Source of the DNA: CAYZQH01 sp050300015
Lineage (GTDB): Bacteria; Pseudomonadota; Gammaproteobacteria; Pseudomonadales; Cellvibrionaceae
Assembly: GCA_050300015.1 (NCBI GenBank)
Contig: JBNKWZ010000024.1
Location: 1 to 64,000 of the forward strand
DNA length: 64,000 nt
Direction of reading: 5' to 3'
Below are positions 7,098 through 15,244 of this stretch, one piece after another. How positions within the stretch are numbered: the stretch's first letter is position 1; every line of letters starts with the position of its first letter. Under the pieces are notes generated by a model. That model was not told the DNA's origin. It saw only the letters and a list, made by a program, of their open reading frames with translations, and ran no database searches. The position numbers were made by a program, and so were the translations under genes.

Positions 7098-7733
7098 CTA
7101 TAATGCGTTAGCGAAATATTGATATGATTCACAACTTTCCATCGAAGGGCTTTTTTTCTGGATTTCAAGTTTGCTGTTATTCAACCGACCTCCACCACCA
7201 TGGGATATGATTGTTTGCTCATGTGCGATACCTCTTAAATTTAAATTGCCATTGCCTCGCATCACGACATGTAAACACTCCACATCCAGCGCTAAATCAG
7301 CGTCTCCAGCCTCAGTAATTTCAACCGCCAGAATATTAGATTTCAAAACTCCGTTCGTTTTAACGGTTGCTGAACCACTTGTTCTGATTGCGATTAACGC
7401 TTTGTAATACACACGAATAGAAATATGCTCGCCGCTGTGACGGCCCAACGTGGTGACCCGTAAGGTATCGCCCTCTACTTTTGAAATGATATTTTTCATT
7501 GCAATACCGGAGGCCGTTATTGTCATGTGGTGACTCGAACCTTGTTCTAGCTGTACGTTAACCAAGCCACCCACAACAATTTTGCTAAAGGACTCTAGCG
7601 GCCGAACCAGCGTGCTCACAGCCCCTTCAGCGCCATAACAAACCGAAACCATCGAGACCCATACGATGACACCGACTATTGCTCGTCCAAAGGGTAAGTA
7701 ACGTTTAGCGTTTAATTTTCCTTTAATTTTCAC
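7098..7733 (-). CDS. exported GIN-domain (DUF2807) protein
   Basis: A 211-residue protein with an N-terminal signal (hydrophobic about 18-33, then CYGAEG). It is followed by FSKIVVGGLVNVQLEQGSS, TITASG, NIISKVEGDTLRVTT and SGSATVKTNGV, the strand-rich GIN/DUF2807 pattern of putative auto-transporter adhesin heads. The family usually has repeated GSG-type turns and ends in a longer beta-helix. Here the last 25 residues (after GGGGRLNNSKLEI) are unlike it and may follow a small frameshift. It is probably cotranscribed with the DUF998 gene. Role unknown; periplasmic or surface. Confidence 0.7.
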   Translation of the reverse strand: MKIKGKLNAKRYLPFGRAIVGVIVWVSMVSVCYGAEGAVSTLVRPLESFSKIVVGGLVNVQLEQGSSHHMTITASGIAMKNIISKVEGDTLRVTTLGRHSGEHISIRVYYKALIAIRTSGSATVKTNGVLKSNILAVEITEAGDADLALDVECLHVVMRGNGNLNLRGIAHEQTIISHGGGGRLNNSKLEIQKKSPSMESCESYQYFANAL

Positions 7734-7936
7734 CTGGGATACCTATTGTGATTCAGGATTTGGACTACAATGTGTTGTTAAACCGAGCAAGATGAACGAT
7801 CTTATTGGCAACCCATCCACTTGGATTTAGTAATATTACACCGCCATAGCGCCCTAAACCCTCCGAGTGCACGAACGTCTCTCAGGCTGCACCAACGTCT
7901 AACACGGCTAGCGGGTATACTGTAAACTCAGCATTG

Positions 7937-8098
7937 TTATTAGCCGGGCAATATTTTATGTCGGGTTAACGCGGTGCAAGGATGTGCCGCCATTGGCCGG
8001 AGTGGCCAATGCAAGCCCTTAAAATAAAAGGAAATTCACACATTTTCGCCGGTATTTTCAGGGTACGCAATTCAATAGATCGACATAAAATTGATTTG
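7937..8098 (+). repeat. multi-hairpin interspersed repeat, forward copy lacking its right terminus
   Basis: Forward copy of the family at 29584-29757: TATTAGCCGGGCAATATTTTATGTCGGG, GCGGTGCAAGG, CATTGGCCGGAGTGGCCAATG, GCCCTTAAAATAAAAGG and GTACGCAATTCAATAGAT are all present in order. The right arm of H5 and the closing GCCGGGTTAATAG are replaced by unrelated sequence. It ends about 15 bp before the histidine kinase ATG, so it lies in that gene's leader. Confidence 0.85.
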
Positions 8099-8112
8099 AG
8101 CGAGCATCAATC

Positions 8113-9939
8113 ATGAGGATTAAGATAAATCCAATATTTGCCTACTTAGTGATCTCTATAATATTGCCTGTTGCCTTTATGGCCAAAGCCATGGGGAGCG
8201 ATAATGATGCAGCTAAACACACGAAGGGCCATGATCATGACGCCATCACTTATATCCAGCGAGCCGTATATGCACAAGGTGATAATAAAGATTGGGCAAA
8301 TAAACGTTTTAATGACGAAAAGTGGATTGACGTAGCCTCGAAAGGGCTACCGCCTGAGCAAACTTTATATTGGATCAGAAATTATGTAGACATTAGCAAT
8401 AGCGATGCAGCACTGCCTTTGGATCACGCCGTAGCGGTCGGTATTTTAGGCGCTTTTGAACTATATTGGGATGGTGAATACATTGGGCACAACGGTGTTG
8501 TTGGCACCTCTCGAGAAAGCGAAGTACCAGGATATATTCAGCGGGTTTACCGAATTCCAAGGTCGTTATATCGCCCAGGGGAGCACACAATTAGTCTAAG
8601 GGTGTCATCGTTTCATTCACAAGAGGACCTTCGACAAAGATACTATCATATATTTGTTGGCTCGAATGAAGCATTTCTCATGCGTCCTTACAAAGATAAT
8701 CTTCTGCCTCTCATGATGTTGGGTGGCATATTGGTGGTTGGCCTATATTACCTTTTGATGTATGCGTTATATGAAAATAGGCCTCCCGTACTGTTGTTCA
8801 GTCTATTGTGTTGTTCCATGTCTCTTCTGATATTTGCTGAAAGTTATCGGGACCTTTTCAATTATCTTTACCCTTGGCACTGGTATCGAATGGTGCTGGT
8901 GTTGTTGCTAAGTGCTACCACTGGAATTTTACTCACGTTCTTTTGTCTTAGTCGGTTTAGTATCGATAAAAAATGGGTCGGACTTTGCATCACTTCACTG
9001 CTAATGCTCTTGTCGGTATTATGTATCGAGAGCTTTGATTTACGTGCGTACTATATTTTTGCGGCGGCTCTTTCGGCGTCGATAGTTGTTGTAGCGATTG
9101 CTCTAAGAGCCAAAAAGACTGGCGCTAAACTCACTTTTCTTGGGCTTGCAGTTATAGCTGTCATGATGCTGGGCTTTAAAGAACAATTTATGGACAACTA
9201 TCTATTTGCGAGTTTTGGCGTTCTGTCTATGTTTACATTGGCCTCATTGACACTTAAATTGCGAGAGCAAAACAACGAACATCAGGCGGCGCAACTCAAT
9301 TCATTTAGACTTGAAATTGAGTTGTTAAAAAAGAATATTCAACCTCACTTCGTTTTAAATACATTAACAGCCATAGAGGAATGGATAGAAGAATCGCCCC
9401 CTACCGCCATTGAATTCATTAATACTTTGGCAGATGAATTTAGAATAATGAATACAATGGCACATAAGAAGCTGGTTTCTCTAGAGCAGGAGCTTTCCTT
9501 GTGTGACTCTCATTTAAAATTAATGGGGTTTCGGCAAGGTTTAGAGTTTAAGCTTGTTAGAGATACGGATATCGATATAAAAACGTTAGTTCCTCCTGCC
9601 ATATTTCACACCCTGCTTGAAAATGCCATCAGTCATAATCACTACCGCTCTGGATCGGTTGAATTCAAAATCTCACAGCGCCAGGCCGGTCAAATAAGCT
9701 CACATCGGCCTAAATATCGCCGCAGCCCAATCATGATGGTGACATATTGCTTGGAAGCACCCAAAAACCCTGTGTATTCCACCTCCTATAAAAACACAAT
9801 CAATTCTGGAACAGGCTTACGTTATATTAAAGCTAGACTGGAAGAGAGTTATGCGGGACATTGGCACTATTCTGAAACCGAGACCGAAGACAGTTGGATA
9901 ACGACCCTGTCATTCCCTAATGCCACAAGGGACGCATAG
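8113..9939 (+). CDS. LytS-type sensor histidine kinase with 7TM domain
   Basis: A 608-residue membrane kinase. It has an N-terminal signal-like helix, a periplasmic jelly-roll-like region (about 50-190, with AFELYWDGEYIGHNG), about seven transmembrane helices (195-385), a short coiled coil and the His_kinase domain (PF06580). The phosphoacceptor is His412 in NIQPHFVLN, followed by an ATP-binding lid with LLENAISHN and SGTGLRYIKARLEESY. This resembles the 7TMR-DISM class that senses carbohydrates or lipids. It is coupled to the LytTR regulator starting 1 bp downstream. The leader contains a multi-hairpin repeat, so promoter or mRNA structure may be supplied by that element. Confidence 0.88.
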   Translation: MRIKINPIFAYLVISIILPVAFMAKAMGSDNDAAKHTKGHDHDAITYIQRAVYAQGDNKDWANKRFNDEKWIDVASKGLPPEQTLYWIRNYVDISNSDAALPLDHAVAVGILGAFELYWDGEYIGHNGVVGTSRESEVPGYIQRVYRIPRSLYRPGEHTISLRVSSFHSQEDLRQRYYHIFVGSNEAFLMRPYKDNLLPLMMLGGILVVGLYYLLMYALYENRPPVLLFSLLCCSMSLLIFAESYRDLFNYLYPWHWYRMVLVLLLSATTGILLTFFCLSRFSIDKKWVGLCITSLLMLLSVLCIESFDLRAYYIFAAALSASIVVVAIALRAKKTGAKLTFLGLAVIAVMMLGFKEQFMDNYLFASFGVLSMFTLASLTLKLREQNNEHQAAQLNSFRLEIELLKKNIQPHFVLNTLTAIEEWIEESPPTAIEFINTLADEFRIMNTMAHKKLVSLEQELSLCDSHLKLMGFRQGLEFKLVRDTDIDIKTLVPPAIFHTLLENAISHNHYRSGSVEFKISQRQAGQISSHRPKYRRSPIMMVTYCLEAPKNPVYSTSYKNTINSGTGLRYIKARLEESYAGHWHYSETETEDSWITTLSFPNATRDA

Positions 9940-9940
9940 C

Positions 9941-10654
9941 ATGCTAGAAATCGCCGTTATTGAAGACGAGCCCATTATCGCAAAACGCCTTGTACGCTTT
10001 ATTCAACTAGGGCTCGATTCCAAAGAGCACAGAATAAAGCATTTCGACAATTTCTATGACGCAGAAGAATATCTGTCAGAGAATGTTATAGATTTACTAT
10101 TTTTAGACTTAAACTTGAATGGTAAAGACGGCTTTGATCTTCTGAAGGTTCAGGTGGCGGCAAGCTACCATGTTATTGTGGTCTCGGCTAATACAGATCG
10201 AGCTCTAGAGGCTTTCGAGTTGGGTGTTTTAGATTTTGTCGGAAAACCATTTACTCAAGAGCGCATCTATAAATCACTGAATCGCGCAGTAAAGAAGGAT
10301 AGGTCCATGATAAAGCCCACCGAGAGCAGAGCTCTTGGTGTGATAAAACGTGGCAAAATTGAAATAGTGCCTTTGGAACGTTTGGATTACATTAAAGCCG
10401 CTGGCCACTATAGTGAACTTGTATTATTAGACGGAAGCGAGCAGCTGCACAGTAAGAGCCTGAGTAAGCTGTTGGATATCTTGCCGAAAAATTTTCAGCA
10501 GGTTCACCGCAGCTATATCGTCTCACTGCAAAACATTACAGAAATCATTGTACACCCCGGAACCAAATATGAGATTCGCCTGACTAGTGGAAATTCTATT
10601 CCTATGGGGCGAACTTATTATAGAGAGGTTAAAGCACTTATCGCTAGCGAGTGA
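9941..10654 (+). CDS. LytTR-family response regulator
   Basis: A 237-residue protein: a receiver domain (EDEP acidic pocket near residues 7-10, phosphoacceptor Asp56 in LLFLDLNLNG, Lys in GKPFT) joined to a LytTR DNA-binding domain (about 130-237, with LDYIKAAGHYSELVL, QVHRSYIVSL and GRTYYREV). A frame seven codons longer exists, but the ATG at 9941 falls right after the kinase stop with AAGGGA upstream. With the kinase it forms a complete LytS/LytR-like two-component system. No target operator could be identified. Confidence 0.9.
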   Translation: MLEIAVIEDEPIIAKRLVRFIQLGLDSKEHRIKHFDNFYDAEEYLSENVIDLLFLDLNLNGKDGFDLLKVQVAASYHVIVVSANTDRALEAFELGVLDFVGKPFTQERIYKSLNRAVKKDRSMIKPTESRALGVIKRGKIEIVPLERLDYIKAAGHYSELVLLDGSEQLHSKSLSKLLDILPKNFQQVHRSYIVSLQNITEIIVHPGTKYEIRLTSGNSIPMGRTYYREVKALIASE

Positions 10655-11056
10655 ACGCTCTCTCAATAAAAATAGAGGTTTTACTCGCAAGGCTGGTATT
10701 CCAATTTACGTGTTATACCGAGCGGTTTACCATGGGAGTGCAATTGATAATGGTAAACATTACCTGATCTCAACACAGGTGGTTGTTTGGTGTGACGTCA
10801 GACCTCGGACGGGACATTAACACAAGTGAGGCGTTCACGTTTGTATCTTGATAAGCCTATAGTTTTATGTGGGGTTGTTGATTAGAAACTATATCAAAAA
10901 TAATTTTTTTCGAATGAGCTACGTTCTTGCGTCTCTCAAATGCTCATTTAAACTCGTAAACTAAACTTTTCTAGATGCTCGGATCTTCTTGTATAAAAAA
11001 ACTCCATTTTATGTGGCCTCTAGTAAGGTCGCCAACGGCGCAATGGTGATATATAT
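10655..11056. other. intergenic region between the LytTR regulator and the redox locus
   Basis: About 400 bp of AT-rich sequence without a credible gene. It ends at the bidirectional terminator at 11057-11083. No repeat of the multi-hairpin family is present. Confidence 0.4.
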
Positions 11057-11083
11057 AAAAGGCTGAATGTGCTCAGCCTTTTT
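11057..11083. terminator. bidirectional intrinsic terminator
   Basis: Stem AAAAGGCTGA (11057-11066), loop ATGTGC, stem TCAGCCTTTT with a T-run continuing. It has T-rich flanks on both strands. It lies 21 bp after the stop of the minus-strand CxxCH protein gene and would also stop rightward transcripts. Confidence 0.8.
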
Positions 11084-11104
11084 ATATTTGCCAATGAGTC
11101 AATA

Positions 11105-13534
11105 TTAGTCGCGTTTTTTGTCGCGTCCAATTCGGCGCACCTTCACCTTATATGCGTATTTCCCTTCACACTCATCAATAGATTGTGTAACGCTAATGGT
11201 TTCGTCGAATATCAGCGCACGATTGAGAGCGATGACATTTCCGCTACCATCGCCGAGCTCAGTGTTACTCGCGTCAAAAACATGAATCCTTGCTCCAGCG
11301 ACAGCTTGCGTTACAGTGACAAAATCTTCACCTTCAAGCGGAATGCGAATTTTAGGCGCTGGAATATCCTCACATCTTTGGGGCTCTGGTGTTTCGGCGG
11401 GCAGGCTTTTATCGCAAAGCGCTTGTTGAACGGTAAGTTGTTGGCCTGATGAAAGTGGCGCTCCAAGTGGCGATGCAAAATCGTATTCATTATGCCAGGA
11501 TACGGGCGTAGAAAATGAACCAAATCCACCCATACTGGCTTCGCCAACTTCTAGCTTTGCGCCGTGTAATATATCTGTGATGTTGATGAGCTCTTGACCG
11601 ATATAGGTTTGAGGCGGGTCGAATTTGGGTGCACTTATAGTGTTTGGTGCCGCAACGGCCGTCTCTATATCAGACAAAGGGCTGGAATCACTGCATAAAT
11701 CTATGCTGGCAGTAAATTGATCACCTAGCGTGAACGGCGATACTCCGGGGTAAATCGCACTCCAACCCGTGCTGGTATTGCGCGAGCGCGGGTTACCACC
11801 ATTGACAAAAACCGTTAGCTTAGCCCCAGGAACGTGCCTCACGGCTATAGTGCTACCACATTCGTAAATAAGTTTTGGGTCAATCTCTGGCTTGGGTAGG
11901 CCAGAAGGAAAATCCACTTTATGATCGCGTACCGCTGCTGGGGCTGACGGGTCTGAGAGCACTCCATTATATTCTTGCGTTGCCGTTACCACGTCGCCAA
12001 CAAGCAAGTCTGGTACATCAAACTCAAGCATGCTCGGATTACGTGAAGTTTTCGAATCGATAAATGCACCGTTGATGTATAGCGACACTTTCGCATCGAG
12101 CAACGTGCCTTTAACCGCTAATTGTGTTGCACATGCATAAAGCGGCTCGATGATTATGGGGGGCGAAATGTGGCTGTCGTCATCAGGGATCGGGTCCGTT
12201 TCCACGGAGTTTCCGTAGCAAAGCGAAAGTAGCGCATCTATGTGATTGAAGTAACCCCAGATTGGACCGAGGCCTTGCGGCATGGTGCGTTTGGGTCCGC
12301 CGAAGACTGATTGTTCTAGCACGATAGAGCAGTATTGCTGCATTGCCGGGTCAGCAACATTTGGAAACCTTCCTGCATTGCCTTGAGTATGACACGAGTC
12401 ACAGCGATTGGTTGAGCTTACATTGTCTAGCACCGTTGTTGGTCCTGGGTTTTGTGGCCAATCAGGGTGAACCAACGGGTCGTGCCAATTGTCTGGAGTG
12501 AGTTTGCTGGTTAATCCGGCAAAGGGTGGTTTGTCGGGATGGACTACAAAGGGGTTTTCGCCCGCATGGCAAGCCGTACAAGTACCTTGGCCGTTGTATT
12601 TTAGCGCGGCGCCACCTAGAAATTTGTCTATGCTTACCGGTACGTCGCGCACAAATTTAACTGAACTGGGACTGTCCCAAAAACAGGCTTTGCTGGATTT
12701 CTTTCCGACACAAATTAAACCTAATACGCTGGCTGTTTTGCCGTCTTTATCGTTATACCGCGGTAATGCCAGGCAGGCACCTTCGGGATCGCTGCTTTCA
12801 TAAAACCATAGTTCTGCAAATTTCCAATCTTCGATAAATTCATTGCTAAACATCCCCATTTTTTTCCATGGGTCTGCATACATAGGATCTGGTATTGGGA
12901 CGCCAGCATCCCGGCATTCATTGATATATTCCTCATCGGAATTGTTGGTTTTTAAATACACAACGATATTTTCCCGCTCTAGTCTTTTGGCGACATCGGG
13001 CTGAATTCCTTTAGTGAATATACCGTCTTTTAGAATGAGTTCTTGTTTTGAAAAATGGTTAATATAATAGATGCGTAGTCCATTTAATATATCCTCAGAT
13101 GTTGCATTGGCCTTATCGTTGGAGGCTTTTATAAGTTCATCCAAATATAGGGCGTTTGCCAATACTTTGTCATTGACATATTTGTCTATCAGTGCCTTTT
13201 TTTGCTCTAGCATCAAAAGTAGTTTTGTATCGTTTTGGAGGCGGAACTTTGCCAAAAATTTAGTTGTGAAGTAGCTCTGTACTTGTTGGATAGATTCGGG
13301 CGTCGGCTCGAAGGCTTTTCCATCTGGTGTCAGAAATTGCCCATGTCCAAGCGCAACGATTGGATCATTGGATTTATTTTGAAACAATTTGGGTGTTTTT
13401 ATGTCAACCGTAGGGCGCATCGGGAGTGTTTCAATGCTGGTAGTAACCGGTGTCATTCCAAGGGCTATTGTGGAGGCTGTCATCAATAGAATTAATATGA
13501 AGAGTGAGTAAGACTGCTTGGCGAAGTCATTCAT
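11105..13534 (-). CDS. large exported c-type cytochrome-like protein with two CxxCH motifs
   Basis: An 809-residue secreted protein with an N-terminal signal (hydrophobic 10-26). Residues 30-300 match no domain I recognise. Two haem c attachment motifs follow, CTACH near 318 and CDSCH near 380, in a region with NPFVVHPDKPPFAGL and GPIWGYFNHIDALLSLCYG. The last 350 residues look like four tandem beta-sandwich units (each with a cysteine and a GAKLxVxxxG-type strand), perhaps for binding or spacing. It is downstream of the DUF1592/DUF1552 pair on the same strand and may belong to the same extracellular redox system, although an IS200-end relic lies between. Enzymatic role unknown. Confidence 0.7.
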   Translation of the reverse strand: MNDFAKQSYSLFILILLMTASTIALGMTPVTTSIETLPMRPTVDIKTPKLFQNKSNDPIVALGHGQFLTPDGKAFEPTPESIQQVQSYFTTKFLAKFRLQNDTKLLLMLEQKKALIDKYVNDKVLANALYLDELIKASNDKANATSEDILNGLRIYYINHFSKQELILKDGIFTKGIQPDVAKRLERENIVVYLKTNNSDEEYINECRDAGVPIPDPMYADPWKKMGMFSNEFIEDWKFAELWFYESSDPEGACLALPRYNDKDGKTASVLGLICVGKKSSKACFWDSPSSVKFVRDVPVSIDKFLGGAALKYNGQGTCTACHAGENPFVVHPDKPPFAGLTSKLTPDNWHDPLVHPDWPQNPGPTTVLDNVSSTNRCDSCHTQGNAGRFPNVADPAMQQYCSIVLEQSVFGGPKRTMPQGLGPIWGYFNHIDALLSLCYGNSVETDPIPDDDSHISPPIIIEPLYACATQLAVKGTLLDAKVSLYINGAFIDSKTSRNPSMLEFDVPDLLVGDVVTATQEYNGVLSDPSAPAAVRDHKVDFPSGLPKPEIDPKLIYECGSTIAVRHVPGAKLTVFVNGGNPRSRNTSTGWSAIYPGVSPFTLGDQFTASIDLCSDSSPLSDIETAVAAPNTISAPKFDPPQTYIGQELINITDILHGAKLEVGEASMGGFGSFSTPVSWHNEYDFASPLGAPLSSGQQLTVQQALCDKSLPAETPEPQRCEDIPAPKIRIPLEGEDFVTVTQAVAGARIHVFDASNTELGDGSGNVIALNRALIFDETISVTQSIDECEGKYAYKVKVRRIGRDKKRD

Positions 13535-13736
13535 TGTAGTATCCCTTTGAGAAATATTGCGAATCCATTGGTGGGGCTCTGTATGGGCCTGCTTTGATGT
13601 TGAGCGTATTTATAAGTGGTTTCTGTAATAAAGTTACGTGACTTTTGGGTAATTTTTTACAGTAAACCAATTAGGAAAATGATAGGAAGGTTTTGGGAAA
13701 TGGGTGGACGTATTTCAAACAGTACCCTTACTTTAA

Positions 13737-13839
13737 CCGACTGTCTCTTTAAAGGGCCCAAGGCCGATAGGCCGCGAAATAAGCCGTTTGGCGCGGCTCA
13801 CAAACTAAAGCCCCCGGCTTTGCCGGGGGATAGTTGCTG
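13737..13839 (+). repeat. isolated IS200-type right end (relic)
   Basis: This 103-bp segment is clearly homologous to the right end of the dead IS200 element at 5430-5531. Shared parts are the GGGCCCAAG, CGATAG, GGCTCACAAACTAAAG and GGGATAGTTGCTG blocks. Its hairpin is the perfect CCCCCGGCTTTGCCGGGGG. No tnpA or left end is nearby. It starts just at the position of the tnpA stop codon and ends 20 bp from the stop of the DUF1552 gene, where the hairpin could act as its transcription terminator. Confidence 0.75.
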
Positions 13840-13858
13840 TTTGATAGAGGAGGTGTGC

Positions 13859-15226
13859 TTAGGCGAGATTTGTGATGGCGCCGTTACAATAATTTCGATT
13901 GCCAAATTCGTTGATGTTGGCCCCAAATAAATTGACGATGGCGCTGAGCATGTCGTTGTGGCTGCGTCCGTTGTAATTCAGCATGCGACCGGTTCGCATG
14001 CCGCCGCCATTGCCAGCGAGCAAGAATGGCATATTCAGTCTAGTGTGGTCCGGTGGATGTGACAGTTCAGAGCCAAAGAACACCACGCTCTCATCTAGTA
14101 AGCTATGATCGCCCAGATCCACAGCCGCCATCTGCTGAATTAAGTAGGTGTGTTGTTGCGCATACCAATAACCAATCTTTTCACATTCGTTGGGCCGGAA
14201 GCCGCCATCATGTTGGTAGAAGTGATGGTGCTCGCCCAGGTTCAGCCAAGGAAAGGTGTGTTTGGCTTCGCTGTCGGTCCACTGCAAGGACGCGACTTTG
14301 GTAATTTCGCACGCCATCGCCATGACGATCATATCCATCATCAGCTTGCCGACCTTGGGTATTGCGCGGTCAGTGGATATATCTTTGACAGAGCCATTAT
14401 CGTTGGAATTAAGGCCGGTGTAGGGGTTGTAGTCCGAGGTGTCCACTCGCGTGGGTTTAGAGCAGGCGCCACCGGCGACAACTTCGGAAGACAAAGCGTT
14501 TTCGATTTCTCGGATTTTAGTTAGATGCTGCTCGAGGCGGGCCCGATCGTCCATGCCTAATTGCTGTGCGAGCGAGTCATAACGACGGTCCACATAGTCG
14601 AGTACGGATTTTTTGCGATTGAGCAGTGCCAGTGCTTCGGGGTCGGTATTGTTCAGCGTGCCGAACAAATCATTCCAAATGGCCACCGGGTCGATCCGGG
14701 GGGGGATTGGGTTAAAGCTGCCATTATCTTCGAAGTTGAGTGAATTAATAGGGTGGAGCAAGCCGTGGGATTTGCCTGTCGCCCAGCGTATGGCTACTTG
14801 CAGGCTCTTCAAAGGCGTGTCTTTGCCAATGATATTGGCAATCACCTGGTCGAGTGAGGGACCATTGGCAAAGTCGTTGCGTGAGGGTGTTTGTCCTGTC
14901 CCGGTCAGCCACCCAATCATGCCACCATTGTGGATACCGCCAATGGCAGATTTCATATCCACGCCGTGTGGAATCAGGATTTTGTCTTTTACTGGGTTCA
15001 GTGGCGTGTTAATGGGGCCCAGCGTAAAGTTGGTTTCCGAGCCACTGCTGGCCCATTTTTCCTTGACGGTGCCGCCTGGGGTGAAAACCGTCAAAAATTT
15101 TTGAGCAACATTGTACTGCTGGGAATAGGCCTTTTGTGGTGCCATGATTTCAAGAAAGGGCAGTGCAATGGCAATAGAACCTGCGCCTTTGAGCACGGAA
15201 CGTCGATCCAAGTGCAATTTCTTCAT
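13859..15226 (-). CDS. Tat-exported DUF1552 protein
   Basis: A 455-residue protein starting MKKLHLDRRSVLKGAGSIA, a twin-arginine signal, followed by hydrophobic ALPFLEIM. The body has the DUF1552 features GGIHNGGMIGWLTGTG, GPSLDQVIA, YNPYTGLNSN, LHHxF-like EHHHFYQHDGG and SELSHPPDHTRLNMPFLLAG. This family is common in planctomycetes, nearly always next to a DUF1592/DUF1588/DUF1585 cytochrome protein, as here. It is reminiscent of the sulfatase/alkaline phosphatase-like DUF1501 group, but no reaction is known. It begins 18 bp after the upstream gene and is certainly in its operon. Confidence 0.88.
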   Translation of the reverse strand: MKKLHLDRRSVLKGAGSIAIALPFLEIMAPQKAYSQQYNVAQKFLTVFTPGGTVKEKWASSGSETNFTLGPINTPLNPVKDKILIPHGVDMKSAIGGIHNGGMIGWLTGTGQTPSRNDFANGPSLDQVIANIIGKDTPLKSLQVAIRWATGKSHGLLHPINSLNFEDNGSFNPIPPRIDPVAIWNDLFGTLNNTDPEALALLNRKKSVLDYVDRRYDSLAQQLGMDDRARLEQHLTKIREIENALSSEVVAGGACSKPTRVDTSDYNPYTGLNSNDNGSVKDISTDRAIPKVGKLMMDMIVMAMACEITKVASLQWTDSEAKHTFPWLNLGEHHHFYQHDGGFRPNECEKIGYWYAQQHTYLIQQMAAVDLGDHSLLDESVVFFGSELSHPPDHTRLNMPFLLAGNGGGMRTGRMLNYNGRSHNDMLSAIVNLFGANINEFGNRNYCNGAITNLA

Positions 15227-15244
15227 TATCTCATTCTCCTCGCC

